Assembly: GCA_047517285.1 (NCBI GenBank)
Contig: JAKZTE010000009.1
Span: 21,366-85,365 of the forward strand
Source: UBA57 sp963577725
GTDB taxonomy: Archaea; Thermoproteota; Nitrososphaeria; Nitrososphaerales; UBA57
Reading direction: 5' to 3'
DNA: 64,000 nt
Part shown: positions 1 to 9,259 of the stretch, piece after piece
Layout of the letters: every line of letters begins with the position of its first letter
Numbering within the stretch: the stretch's first letter is position 1
Position numbers and translations under genes: made by a program
The notes under the pieces: model-generated
The model's database searches: none
What the model was told of the DNA's origin: nothing
The model's input: the letters and a program-made list of their open reading frames with translations, nothing else

Positions 1-935
1 GGTTTTAATTGACCTGAATTAACAAATTTAAGAAGATGTAATAAATCTCCTTTAGAACCCATGAACGAACCCATAAGAGATAATTGTCTGCGATATAATA
101 ATCGTATATCAAAATCAGTTTCCGAACCAGTGGTAGTACCGCAAGTAATCAACCTGCCTCCATGAGTAAGAGAATCTATACTTTTAGGCCAGGTAATCGC
201 ACCAACATGTTCGAATACAACGTCGACGCCAGTACGATCAGTGTTGTTCCTTACAATTTCTGCAAAGTCGTCGTCGTTATGATTAATAACAAAATCAGCC
301 CCAAGGTCTTTCATTTTATTTAATTTCTCTTCCGTGCCAGCAGTAGCAAAAACATAACAGTTGAATAATTTGGCAATTTGTATTGCAGCACTTCCAACAC
401 CACTAGAACCACCTACAATCAATACAGTTTCTCCATTTTTTATCTGTGCACGTTTAACTAACATATTCCAAGCAGTAAGAAAGGTCAAAGGAAGAGATGC
501 AGATTCTTCAAATGAAAGATTTTTAGGTTTTGGTATAATATTCGACGAAGGCACGGATGCAAATTCAGCATAGCCGCCCTTTTTTGCCCAACCTCCAATA
601 ATGGTATATTCTCTACAAAAATTATCATTTCCTTGAAGGCAATGATTACATCGACCGCAGCTAGTTCCTGGAGATACAACAACTTCATCGCCATCGCTAA
701 TTCCAGCTGCATTGGAAGAATCCTCTATTATGCCGGATATATCACAACCAAGCACATGTGGCAATTTAAGATCAGAATAGCCGGTTTTTCCACCCCTAAT
801 CCAGAGATCAAGATGGTTAATCGAACATGCCTTAACTCTAACTAAAACTTCATTACTATTGATTATTGGATCTTCTATATCAGCAAACTCGAGAACGTCA
901 GGAGAACCATATTTATAGAATATTGAAGCATTCAA
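1..935 (-). CDS. Zinc-binding alcohol dehydrogenase / quinone reductase family (partial, 3' end off the window)
   Basis: This is a medium-chain dehydrogenase/reductase of about 311 visible residues whose C-terminus lies beyond the left edge. The N-terminal GroES-like half has the motif ACSINHLDLW (catalytic zinc Cys and the NHLD of this subgroup) followed by a structural-zinc lobe with four cysteines (PGTSCGRCNHCLQGNDNFC). The Rossmann half has GGSSGVGSAAIQIAK, the usual NAD(P) glycine motif. A TTG at 933-935 is the likely start because the frame is closed by a TAG a few codons upstream and there is no ATG in between. The substrate cannot be told from sequence; related thaumarchaeal proteins act as alcohol, quinone or enoyl-CoA reductases. 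It stands alone, and the next gene on the left is not visible. Confidence 0.85.
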   Translation of the reverse strand, partial: MNASIFYKYGSPDVLEFADIEDPIINSNEVLVRVKACSINHLDLWIRGGKTGYSDLKLPHVLGCDISGIIEDSSNAAGISDGDEVVVSPGTSCGRCNHCLQGNDNFCREYTIIGGWAKKGGYAEFASVPSSNIIPKPKNLSFEESASLPLTFLTAWNMLVKRAQIKNGETVLIVGGSSGVGSAAIQIAKLFNCYVFATAGTEEKLNKMKDLGADFVINHNDDDFAEIVRNNTDRTGVDVVFEHVGAITWPKSIDSLTHGGRLITCGTTTGSETDFDIRLLYRRQLSLMGSFMGSKGDLLHLLKFVNSGQLK

Positions 936-973
936 TTTAATTAGAAAAGCATCCTACTAAATATAAATCTCAC

Positions 974-1687
974 TTATCTAGAATACCATTGAGAGAAATT
1001 TGATTTATCTTTTAATGTAGATTTTCCATGAGTAGATAATTGAACGGCAATTTTTACTAAATCTCTTGGTTTAAGGTTATTTGCACGTCTAGACGAAGTA
1101 TAAATTGGCTCTCGAATGACAGTGAATTTTTTATCGTTGGATTTACCATACTTGCGTATCGCGTATGAAAAGTCTAGGTCTTCGAATGCAAAAATATCTT
1201 CGTTAAATCCTCCAACTGCATCAAATACAGTTCGTTTACAAAACATGAATGCGCCAGTAGGGGTAAGATTCAATAAAGGCATAGAGATATTAGTAAATTT
1301 CCAAGTAGCACGCCACCAAAATGGAGAAGAAACAAATTGAACCGTAGAACTGCCTGCAATTGTATCGTTTTGAGATATTTTATCAAGCAAGGTTTTTACA
1401 AGATACTTGGATGGCCATGAATCAGCGTCTATAAAAACGAGCCATTCGCCATTGGCAATACTAGCACCCTTGTTACGTGCTTTAGATATTTGGTTAAATG
1501 GTTCAAAAATTACCTTAGCTCCAAAATCTTCTGCAATAATTGGAGTGCTATCGGTGGAATTATTATCACAGACAATTATTTCATAATCAGAAAAACTATT
1601 AGATTTAAACGAGTTTTTAATTTTTGTCAGGTTTTCAAGAAGATGTAATTCTTCATTATAGGCAGGCACAATTATAGATATTTTCAA
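974..1687 (-). CDS. Glycosyltransferase family 2
   Basis: A 237-residue GT-A fold glycosyltransferase. It begins with the typical MKISIIVPAYNEE nucleotide-sugar binding strand, has CDNNSTDST at about 40-48, and a DAD metal/sugar-nucleotide motif at about 87-89 (FIDADSWPS). The ED of FAFEDLDFSY is the usual acceptor-side acidic pair. There is no membrane segment, so it probably works at the cytoplasmic membrane face on lipid- or protein-linked glycans; S-layer or lipid glycosylation is the likely context but the substrate is unknown. It is transcribed away from metG and is 39 bp from the partial dehydrogenase. Confidence 0.85.
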   Translation of the reverse strand: MKISIIVPAYNEELHLLENLTKIKNSFKSNSFSDYEIIVCDNNSTDSTPIIAEDFGAKVIFEPFNQISKARNKGASIANGEWLVFIDADSWPSKYLVKTLLDKISQNDTIAGSSTVQFVSSPFWWRATWKFTNISMPLLNLTPTGAFMFCKRTVFDAVGGFNEDIFAFEDLDFSYAIRKYGKSNDKKFTVIREPIYTSSRRANNLKPRDLVKIAVQLSTHGKSTLKDKSNFSQWYSR

Positions 1688-1758
1688 TTATTATGGATAT
1701 CAAATTACGCACTTATAACCTTACATTTTTTATAGCACTAGAATGATTAAATATTAAT

Positions 1759-3429
1759 TTGCGTGAAAATTTGGTTAAAGATAACATCGTCATTACAAGT
1801 GCGCTGCCTTATGCAAATGGAGAGATTCATCTAGGTCACATAGTATCAACTTATCTACCTGCAGACATTCTATCGCGATTCTATAGATTGTTAGGAAAAA
1901 ATGTTGTATTCACTTGTGCTTCTGACGATTTTGGAACGCCGATACTTCTTCAGTCTGAAAAGCAGGATATAACGCCTCAGAAATATGTCGAGTATTGGAA
2001 AGAGCGTGATTTAAAGGATTTTACAGATCTTGGAATTATGTTTGATGATTTCCAAAACACTAGTTCAGAAGAAAATATTGAATTAACTCAGTATTTCTTC
2101 AGCCAGATTCATAGTAACGAATTAATTTACAAGAAAGAGATTAATCAATTATACTGCAATACTGATGAGAAATATCTTCCAGATAGGTACGTATTGGGAA
2201 CATGTCCTTATTGCAATGAAGATAATCAATATTCCGATGGGTGTGAGAAATGTGGAAGAGCGTTCAATCATTCGGAAGTTCTAAAACCAAGATGTGCAAT
2301 ATGCCAAAATCAACCAGTATTAAAATCAAGCATGCATTATTTTTTCAAACTTTCAGAATTATCAGATAGATTAAGATCGTGGCTCGACAAGAATGATAAT
2401 CTACAGAAAGATGTGAAAAACTACGTAATCAGATGGATAGAAGATGGATTAAACGACTGGGACATAACCAGAGATATTACATGGGGAGTCAAGATTCCTC
2501 TAGAAGAAGCAGATGGAAAGGTCCTGTATGGTTGGTTTGACAACCATATATGCTATATTTCAACCACGGTCAGTTATCTTAAGTCAAAAGGAATAGACGG
2601 GAAAGAATTTTGGAACAACTCAACAATATATCATTTCATAGGAAAAGACATCGTGTATCATCATTATTTGTTCCTGACTGCAATGAGACTTGCCATAAAC
2701 GAGGAATATAAACTTCCAGATTATATTCCAACAAGAGGGCATTTAATGCTGCAAGGAGAGAAATTCTCAAAAAGCAGAGGAATGTATATCGGATTGAGGG
2801 ATTTTTTGAATGATTTTCCGGCAGATTATTTAAGATATTATCTAACAAGAATCACTCCATATGATCAATCTGATGTAAATTTTGATTGGGATGATTTTCA
2901 AGTAAAAATAAACAATGAATTAGTAGCAAACATTGGGAATTTTATTCATAGAGCGTTAAGTTTTACAAATTCAAAGTATAACAACACAATTCCAGAACCT
3001 AAAGAATACGATAAAGATGATCAAGAATTAATAGAATTAATTCAAGAATCAAAAAACAAAGTTAGAGAAAATATAGAGAACAATCAAATAGACAGAGCGA
3101 TGAAAAATATTTTAGACCTGTCAGATGGTTGTAACAGATATTTCCAAAAGAAAGAACCATGGAAAGGAGATAGCGATAATACAATATACCTCAGCGTAAA
3201 TGCAGTATACAGTATAGCAATAATGTTACATCCATTCATGCCGCATAGCATGGATATGTTATTCAGATCGATAAATATAGAAAAAAATAACATTAATTGG
3301 AAAAATTGTTCAGAATTAAATATTATATCTGGGCATAAAATAAACAAACCAGAAATATTATTCGAAAAAATTGAAGATAAAGAGATGAATGAGCAAAAGA
3401 AAAAAATAGAAAAAACTTTTAAAGGGTAG
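1759..3429 (+). CDS. metG: Methionyl-tRNA synthetase, catalytic chain
   Basis: Charges tRNA-Met with methionine. The class I HIGH box reads HLGH at residues 24-27 and the KMSKS loop reads KFSKS at 335-339. Between them is the zinc knuckle insertion with CPYC at 149-152 and CEKC at 162-165 and a second CAIC-type half, as in the archaeal/E. coli type. At 556 residues it has the catalytic and anticodon-binding domains but lacks the C-terminal EMAP/CsaA-like tRNA-binding domain, which is encoded separately at 6889-7209. The start is TTG at 1759; no ATG lies near the expected N-terminus. Promoter and divergent glycosyltransferase lie just upstream. Confidence 0.96.
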   Translation: MRENLVKDNIVITSALPYANGEIHLGHIVSTYLPADILSRFYRLLGKNVVFTCASDDFGTPILLQSEKQDITPQKYVEYWKERDLKDFTDLGIMFDDFQNTSSEENIELTQYFFSQIHSNELIYKKEINQLYCNTDEKYLPDRYVLGTCPYCNEDNQYSDGCEKCGRAFNHSEVLKPRCAICQNQPVLKSSMHYFFKLSELSDRLRSWLDKNDNLQKDVKNYVIRWIEDGLNDWDITRDITWGVKIPLEEADGKVLYGWFDNHICYISTTVSYLKSKGIDGKEFWNNSTIYHFIGKDIVYHHYLFLTAMRLAINEEYKLPDYIPTRGHLMLQGEKFSKSRGMYIGLRDFLNDFPADYLRYYLTRITPYDQSDVNFDWDDFQVKINNELVANIGNFIHRALSFTNSKYNNTIPEPKEYDKDDQELIELIQESKNKVRENIENNQIDRAMKNILDLSDGCNRYFQKKEPWKGDSDNTIYLSVNAVYSIAIMLHPFMPHSMDMLFRSINIEKNNINWKNCSELNIISGHKINKPEILFEKIEDKEMNEQKKKIEKTFKG

Positions 3430-3449
3430 AATGGAATTTTTTCTTCTGG

Positions 3450-4295
3450 ATGAATGAATTAAGGGTAAAAAAAGATTTTACCGATATTTACACGCAAGAG
3501 TCCCCATATAGATATCTAAAGGAAATGGATAGATTAGAATATTCGATATCAGATTCTACAAAATCGTTATACAACTCCATCATAGGGCAGCTTGAAGAGG
3601 AATTGTCTAGGCCCATTAATGTTTTAGACTTGGGAAGTTCATACGGTATCAACTCATCATTAATAAAATATAATTTAACAATGTCAGAATTGAATAATTT
3701 CTTTTTAAATGAAACTGAACCTACAAAAAAAGAGACTAGACAATTCTACGAGGAATGCACAAGTAATGACAACATAAATTTCTATCAAATAGATATCTCA
3801 GAAGAGGCTATAAAATTCTCTGAAGAGATGAATTTGTGTGAAAGAGGCATAAATGTTGATCTTGAAGCTGAAGACATAAATGTTGATCTTGAAGCTGAAA
3901 AATTAAATTTGTTAGAATCATTACCGAAAATAGATGTTGTGATTGCAACTGGTTGTGTTGGCTATATCGGACACAGGGCATTTTCAAATCTACTAAAAGT
4001 AATTAAAAATAGACAATCTAATTCAATTGAATCTGAAAAAGAGCATATCGATCCAATCTTTGCATTCTCTGTTCTCAGAATGTTTGACATGGAGGGCATT
4101 GAAGAAGTTTTTGAGATGAATGATTATTCTATTGTGAAAAGTGGCATAAAACCAATACGCCAAAGAAATTTTTCTGGTCCTAAAGAAAAAACACAGGCTA
4201 TTTCTATATTACATGGCATGGGAATTGATACTGAAAAATATGAAGACGATGGTAATTTCTACGCTGATTTTTATATTGCAAAATCCAAAAATTAG
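3450..4295 (+). CDS. SAM-dependent methyltransferase-like protein
   Basis: A 281-residue protein with a class I methyltransferase motif I, VLDLGSSYG at residues 58-66, an acidic strand end (FYQIDIS, near 112) and VVIATGCVGYIG as motif IV-like strand. The start ATG lies 20 bp after metG, so it is probably co-transcribed with it. Residues around 134-151 contain two tandem copies of INVDLEAED/INVDLEAEK encoded by a 27-bp direct repeat. The substrate is unknown; the protein family resembles small-molecule or O-methyltransferases seen in Thaumarchaeota but I cannot name it more closely. Confidence 0.7.
   Translation: MNELRVKKDFTDIYTQESPYRYLKEMDRLEYSISDSTKSLYNSIIGQLEEELSRPINVLDLGSSYGINSSLIKYNLTMSELNNFFLNETEPTKKETRQFYEECTSNDNINFYQIDISEEAIKFSEEMNLCERGINVDLEAEDINVDLEAEKLNLLESLPKIDVVIATGCVGYIGHRAFSNLLKVIKNRQSNSIESEKEHIDPIFAFSVLRMFDMEGIEEVFEMNDYSIVKSGIKPIRQRNFSGPKEKTQAISILHGMGIDTEKYEDDGNFYADFYIAKSKN
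3848..3901 (+). repeat. 27-bp tandem duplication inside the methyltransferase gene
   Basis: The 27-bp unit at 3848-3874 is repeated at 3875-3901 with a difference only in the last three bases. It is in frame, so it adds nine residues (INVDLEAE plus one) without breaking the gene. The near identity shows it is recent. Confidence 0.95.
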
Positions 4296-4370
4296 TTCAG
4301 CACACTTTTAAAAAATATTTAGCGTCTAGGATATTCAGAAAAGAATCTTAACGATGGTAGTTTATTTGAA

Positions 4371-4406
4371 TAAAAAAAATATTAGAGCTGCCTATTTCTA
4401 GGCAGC
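4371..4406 (-). terminator. Intrinsic-type terminator of the first PQQ dehydrogenase gene
   Basis: A perfect 6-bp stem gctgcc/ggcagc (4387-4392 with 4401-4406) lies 11 bp after the stop codon of the dehydrogenase and, read on the minus strand, is followed within ten bases by a run of eight T at 4372-4379. Hairpin plus T-run is a plausible terminator; archaea often need only the T-run. Confidence 0.65.
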
Positions 4407-4417
4407 GTCTAAAGTAA

Positions 4418-6721
4418 CTACTTTGAGGTTGATCTAGAGTAGATAACGCCAGCTACTACTACCAAGATTACACCTAATCCAATTGCAACGTATGAAATTG
4501 GACTGATGACTTCTTCAGTTACAGTAACTTCTGTCTCTACTTCAACGATTCTTTCGACTTCAACAGGTACTTCCTTTTCAACTATGATTTCGTTGATGAC
4601 TTCCACTTCAACAATCCTTTCGACTTCGACTTCTCGTTCTACGATGACTTCGACTTCTTCAATGATTGTGATTGGGCCTTCAGGTAGTTGATCTGGGTTA
4701 CCAAATGCAGCTAATGAACCTGGAAGTGCTGTACTAGAGAATAAGAATCCTCCACCACCGCCAATGAATAGGAATACTTTGTAGTTTCCATCACTGTCTG
4801 CACCAATTGTTGGCATAACACTTACTGGAATTCCGAACAATTTCTTGTTAAGAAGTTCGCCTGTGTCTGAGTCAAACATGTACATGTTTCCATCACTAGC
4901 ATATGCATATACAACGCCGCCACTTACCATGACACCGCCTCTATATGAAACGCCTTCGATGTATGATGCCCATACATCTTCACCGGTTCTCCAATCGACT
5001 GCATGAATAGTTGAATTCTTTGGTTCGACTTGTTCAATTGTACTTCCCTGGTTACCAAAGTCTACTACTGGTTTGATCTGGAATCTTCTTGGAGAGTTCT
5101 GTACACCCATGTAGATGTGTTTGTCGTCAATTGCCATGTCTGATTCGATATGCGCCCATGCGTTTGGACCCACAGCAATACCAGTACAGGAATTAGTTTC
5201 GCCAGCTGCACAGTCTGGTGAGTTCTGGTTCATCCAGTCCTTGTTCATGTGTGCAAATGTTATATCACAACATGCGTCTGGGCCGACTACCTGAACTCCG
5301 CCATTACCGCTGTCACCGAGACTAGCGTCACCGCCATAGTTCCAACCTTGCATGTTACGAGCTATGCTTGGTGGATCATAAATCCACAATGGTTCGCCAG
5401 TTGCTGAATTAAGTGCAAAGACGATACCGTTCTTACAAGATGCGATATAGACTTCTTGACTGCCTATCTTTTTCAAAGCACCGCCCCATGAACAGTCCAT
5501 GTCCCACAAATCGTGTGGTACACCTGACATTGCCCATGCGAGTTCGCCTGTAAGAGCGTCTACGGCAATCAATGCACTACCAAAGAGGTTAGGTCCAAAT
5601 CTGAGAGTGCCGTTAGGATAAGGTCCTACATCACCGGTTCCCATGTATACTAAGCCAGTCTCAGAACTGTAAGGCATGTTGCCCCAAACTACTGAGAATG
5701 CACTAGCAGTGTGAACTTCACCGAAATGAGGAGTGCCTGGTTTCATGTTAATCCAATCGTTTGCGACTGCATCAGCAGGAGCATCTCTACAATTTAATGC
5801 GAGGTGTGTACCGCCAGATGCAATATATGCTGGATATTCAAAGTACCAAACTTGACCGTCTGTTCTATCACATTGGTCTTGTGCCCATGTTGGTTGACTT
5901 CCGTCACCAGGAGGCATTAACCAATTACGATAAACTTCAACTGGAGCATCTGTATTACTGATGTCAATTCCAATAAGACTGGAACGTCCACCACGACCAC
6001 TTGCACCAAATGAAGGCCATACGACAATATTATCAATTATTTGTGGAGGATGGTTTTGAATTCCACTCATGTAACCTTTGCTCTTGAATGTACCCATTGC
6101 GCCTAATGGATTGCCCATTTCAGCCTGTGTACCACAAAGTATTTCAGGAGTTAATTGCCATGCCATACTTCCGTCCTCAGCATTTAATGCTTTCAACCAA
6201 CACGGTGCAGAGCTTAAAACAAGCTCGTTACGTTCGGCGTAATAATTAATTGCATGAGTATGTCCATACTGTCCTTGAATGTAAGGAAATTCTGCAAGCC
6301 ATGCGTCAAAGTCGGCAGCTTGAGTGATTACATCACTGTACCAAACTAGTTCGCCTGATTTTGCATCAACTGCGACAACGTCTTGTTTATTCTTTGCGAC
6401 ATAAACAATGCCATCAACAATTATAGGGGGAGCAGAAGCACCTTCTTGCACAGAATTAGGGAAAGTTGTTTCAACATCTGCTTGGAATGGATAAATCCAT
6501 TTCATTTCCAGATATGAAATTGTTTCCTTATTGATCTGTGTTTGAGGGCTGAAACTTCCGCCATCGGGTCCGTAATTGATCCATTCCCAATTTCCTGGAC
6601 CAACTGCTTCAACTGAAGGAATTACTGTTTCATTATTATTTGAAATAGCAGCGTATCCCCAAGTCGAAGTTAGTAGCAACAAAGCTGCTACTATAGATAT
6701 AAGCCAATACCTATGATTCAT
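4418..6721 (-). CDS. Membrane-anchored PQQ-dependent dehydrogenase (quinoprotein) with acidic-hydrophobic stalk
   Basis: A 767-residue exported quinoprotein. Residues 1-25 are a signal peptide (LISIVAALLLLTSTWGYA). An eight-bladed beta-propeller follows, with repeated tryptophan-docking-like segments (for example AVDAKSGELVWYSD, AVDALTGELAWAMSG, ALNSATGEPLWIYD). The active-site stretch PHDLWDMDCSW places Asp407 as catalytic base and Asp409 two residues on, the DxD pattern known from lanthanide-dependent XoxF methanol dehydrogenases. A CC pair occurs near residue 484, not at the place of the MDH vicinal disulfide. Residues about 688-739 are a stalk of repeated VEVE/VERIVEVE units, followed by a C-terminal membrane helix (about 743-761). 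It should oxidise an alcohol or sugar outside the cell and pass electrons to the membrane; the substrate is unknown. It has its own promoter and terminator. Confidence 0.93.
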   Translation of the reverse strand: MNHRYWLISIVAALLLLTSTWGYAAISNNNETVIPSVEAVGPGNWEWINYGPDGGSFSPQTQINKETISYLEMKWIYPFQADVETTFPNSVQEGASAPPIIVDGIVYVAKNKQDVVAVDAKSGELVWYSDVITQAADFDAWLAEFPYIQGQYGHTHAINYYAERNELVLSSAPCWLKALNAEDGSMAWQLTPEILCGTQAEMGNPLGAMGTFKSKGYMSGIQNHPPQIIDNIVVWPSFGASGRGGRSSLIGIDISNTDAPVEVYRNWLMPPGDGSQPTWAQDQCDRTDGQVWYFEYPAYIASGGTHLALNCRDAPADAVANDWINMKPGTPHFGEVHTASAFSVVWGNMPYSSETGLVYMGTGDVGPYPNGTLRFGPNLFGSALIAVDALTGELAWAMSGVPHDLWDMDCSWGGALKKIGSQEVYIASCKNGIVFALNSATGEPLWIYDPPSIARNMQGWNYGGDASLGDSGNGGVQVVGPDACCDITFAHMNKDWMNQNSPDCAAGETNSCTGIAVGPNAWAHIESDMAIDDKHIYMGVQNSPRRFQIKPVVDFGNQGSTIEQVEPKNSTIHAVDWRTGEDVWASYIEGVSYRGGVMVSGGVVYAYASDGNMYMFDSDTGELLNKKLFGIPVSVMPTIGADSDGNYKVFLFIGGGGGFLFSSTALPGSLAAFGNPDQLPEGPITIIEEVEVIVEREVEVERIVEVEVINEIIVEKEVPVEVERIVEVETEVTVTEEVISPISYVAIGLGVILVVVAGVIYSRSTSK

Positions 6722-6741
6722 GGAAATCTTAGTACAATCAT

Positions 6742-6750
6742 ACTATATAA
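6742..6750 (-). promoter_or_regulatory. TATA box of the first PQQ dehydrogenase
   Basis: The stretch actatataa on the plus strand reads TTATATAGT on the minus strand, about 21-29 bp upstream of the ATG at 6721. This is the distance expected for an archaeal TATA box driving a nearly leaderless mRNA. Assigned by position and composition only. Confidence 0.5.
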
Positions 6751-6888
6751 TGCATTTTAAAATATATTATATAATTCGTCTTCATTGGGTCATTTCACTG
6801 AGCCGGAAGCAAAATGTTCAGAAATTTAACAAATATCTTTCCGGAATAATACATATATCATTCTAAGATGAGAAAAATATTCATGGGC

Positions 6889-7209
6889 ATGATAAATTTC
6901 GATGATTTTTCTAAACTAAAAATTAGGGTTGGAAAAATAATCGATGCAGAAACAGTAACTGGATCTAATAAATTAATAAAAATGAAAATAGATATCGGTA
7001 ATGAAGAGAGGCAGATTGTTGCAGGAATTGCAAAATATTATTCATTAGAAGATTTAGTTGATAAAACAGTAATTGTTTTAGTAAATCTAGAACCAAGAGA
7101 GGTATTCGGAGTGGAATCGCAAGGGATGTTACTAGCTTCAATCGATGGAGACAAAGTATCACTACTTCAGACTGACAATGAAATGAACGCAGGTTCAGAA
7201 ATCGGATAA
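6889..7209 (+). CDS. MetRS C-terminal tRNA-binding domain protein (beta subunit / CsaA-like OB fold)
   Basis: A 106-residue free-standing EMAP-II/CsaA-type OB fold: FSKLKIRVGKIIDAETVTGSNKLIKMKIDIG at the N-terminus, RQIVAGIAKYY, VNLEPREVFGVESQGMLLAS at the centre. Such domains bind tRNA in trans and dimerise MetRS; many archaea encode them as a separate beta chain. I chose the ATG at 6889 because family members begin about seven residues before FSKLKIRVG; an in-frame ATG at 6868 is possible. The catalytic chain (1759-3429) lacks this domain, which supports the pairing. Its stop abuts the stop of the convergent MoxR-operon terminal gene with no gap. Confidence 0.88.
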   Translation: MINFDDFSKLKIRVGKIIDAETVTGSNKLIKMKIDIGNEERQIVAGIAKYYSLEDLVDKTVIVLVNLEPREVFGVESQGMLLASIDGDKVSLLQTDNEMNAGSEIG

Positions 7210-9258
7210 CTATCCTTTAAAGTACTTTGACATTATTCTGAATGTGAAGAATGCAATTAATATAAATTCTATAACTATTGCAATAGTAAGAATTTGATCT
7301 TCTAACAACAATGTTTTAACATTAAATTGAATTAATCCAGAACTACTAATCAATATGTCTTGCTCGGATTTTATTTCATCCTCTACAATATGGGTGATTT
7401 TATAATTTCCGTCTGGAAGCTTTAATCGAGGAATGTCCAGAAGGTCTGCAGTGAATTCTTCGTTTGCCTTTTGTATAACTATTTGACCGTCAATGAAAGG
7501 TTGTTCAAATTCATCTAAAACAGAAATATCAATAGTATTGATGTCGAGTATGATATCCACGCCAATAGGAAATCCTAATTTATTCTGATAAGTTTTAGTT
7601 TTGTCAATGCTATCAATAATATTAAAATCATTTATGTTAAAATTAAAAATCTTCAAGTTAGATATTGAGAAAGTATCAGTGGCGCTATTGGCCAAGATAT
7701 ACATTTTTCCATCAGAGTAACTTGTAATGAAATCAGCGTCTAGAATAATTTCGTATGAGTTAATTGGTCCAAGATTATCAGATACAGAAATAACGGCTAC
7801 AGGAAGGTTGATTTCCTGAGATTCAATAAACGTGGTTACGTCATTGGATTTACCAACTATGAAAAGTTCAGGGGCATTTGGCACATAATCAGCAAGATTA
7901 ATGCGTAAATCAGGTTCAGAAGCCATAGAATATCCTACAAGATTATAGCTATTGGCGTATTTCTCCCCAGATGGAACAACATAAACTGGAAGATATGTGT
8001 CAAGAGTTCCGATTCCTACAAAATTAGAGTGAATATGGAAGAAATGTAGGCCGTATTGTAATGGTGAATCGCCGTTTTCAGATTCGCCGATCTCAGGGAT
8101 ATTTATCTGAAAATACCCAGTTTGAGAATTAGGGAGATTAAGTGTAGTGGAAGCAATTGTTCCATTTTTCTCAATACTAGTAGTAAGATCTGCAGTATGA
8201 GAATCGATTCTCAACTTTCTTGTGGTTTCAAGAACAAATTCAATACTTTCGCCAGATGGATCAAAATCTTCAACGGTATTATTGTATCTAATTATATATT
8301 CAGATCCAGGAGAAATCACACTAGGATATTCAATAGCGCCATATGAGCCACTTATAATATGAAAGCCGTCTGTCGGTTCAAGGATTGCTAATTCAAGGGC
8401 TTCGGATTTTTCCATAAATAGATTACTGCCAGTTAATTGATAACTAGGGATAAATCCAGAAGGACTGCCCTCTCCTACAACGAATATATGAGATCGTTGA
8501 AATGATGAGGCAGATAGGTCGGTCGGTCTTGCTTCAGGTCTTTCCTGTTCATCTCTAGGAACGCGATCGCACTGAAGAATTTCAAATTGTGCATCAAGTG
8601 TGGGGAGAAGTTCTCTATCTCGGTCATTGTCATTCTGCATTCTTATTATTAGTCTTTGGACAGTTTGATTTTGAAAACCACCTGGTTGATTACGTAGATC
8701 AACAATATCTGAATTCCTCTCTCCAATATTTTTACGGAGTCCTTCTATACGATTTTGTAAACTTAAACAGTTAGCAACCTGATCAACGTCTTCTCTAGCA
8801 TTACCACCTGCAAATATAGGATTATCAGCTGGAAAACCAGCATTTGCAAGTTCGTTGGCCGTGACTTCCAACATTGTTAATTCAACCAACATAGTTTCTC
8901 CAATGCCAACTACGGGCAACTCCAATTGATTAATTCGACGACCTGGAACAATTCCACGAAACATTAAATCTTCGCCAGGTTCTCCCAATGTAACAATTAT
9001 TTGTTTATCAGCAAGAATGAATAATTCTTCGCCAGGGCCCACTACAACAGTGCTTCCAGAAGCTGGAATAGATATACTTTCTTCGTTAAAACCAAGTTGA
9101 GCGAAATCAGGCATTGTATTTGTTAATGGAGAGGGGTCGAAAGGTTCTTCGCAAGCGGCAGATGCAGGACATACACGATCGCCAACCTGAGAAAATGACA
9201 CAGGCAACAATACAATAGTCGAAACAAATAACAAGAGAATAATAATTGATGAACGCAA
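7210..9258 (-). CDS. Large exported protein anchored by a C-terminal helix; last gene of the MoxR operon
   Basis: I do not recognise this 682-residue protein. It has a signal peptide (residues 1-23, IIILLLFVSTIVLLPVSFS), a short Cys-containing N-terminal segment (VCPASAACEEPF), a helical stretch around 150-225 rich in charged residues, several beta-rich stretches that look like Ig/CARDB-type repeats, and one C-terminal membrane helix (about 655-677, ILTIAIVIEFILIAFFTF) followed by a short basic tail. The topology is therefore outside with a cytoplasmic tail. It starts 1 bp after the preceding membrane-protein gene, so it belongs to the MoxR-DUF58 operon. In such operons the exported protein is often the client or scaffold handled by MoxR, which is inference here. 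Confidence 0.75.
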   Translation of the reverse strand: MRSSIIILLLFVSTIVLLPVSFSQVGDRVCPASAACEEPFDPSPLTNTMPDFAQLGFNEESISIPASGSTVVVGPGEELFILADKQIIVTLGEPGEDLMFRGIVPGRRINQLELPVVGIGETMLVELTMLEVTANELANAGFPADNPIFAGGNAREDVDQVANCLSLQNRIEGLRKNIGERNSDIVDLRNQPGGFQNQTVQRLIIRMQNDNDRDRELLPTLDAQFEILQCDRVPRDEQERPEARPTDLSASSFQRSHIFVVGEGSPSGFIPSYQLTGSNLFMEKSEALELAILEPTDGFHIISGSYGAIEYPSVISPGSEYIIRYNNTVEDFDPSGESIEFVLETTRKLRIDSHTADLTTSIEKNGTIASTTLNLPNSQTGYFQINIPEIGESENGDSPLQYGLHFFHIHSNFVGIGTLDTYLPVYVVPSGEKYANSYNLVGYSMASEPDLRINLADYVPNAPELFIVGKSNDVTTFIESQEINLPVAVISVSDNLGPINSYEIILDADFITSYSDGKMYILANSATDTFSISNLKIFNFNINDFNIIDSIDKTKTYQNKLGFPIGVDIILDINTIDISVLDEFEQPFIDGQIVIQKANEEFTADLLDIPRLKLPDGNYKITHIVEDEIKSEQDILISSSGLIQFNVKTLLLEDQILTIAIVIEFILIAFFTFRIMSKYFKG

Positions 9259-9259
9259 T

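Noticed and set aside
4506..4691. Plus-strand frame rich in Ser and Thr
   Set aside because: It is the complement of the VEVE stalk codons of the PQQ dehydrogenase; repetitive GAA/GTT codons leave the opposite strand open.
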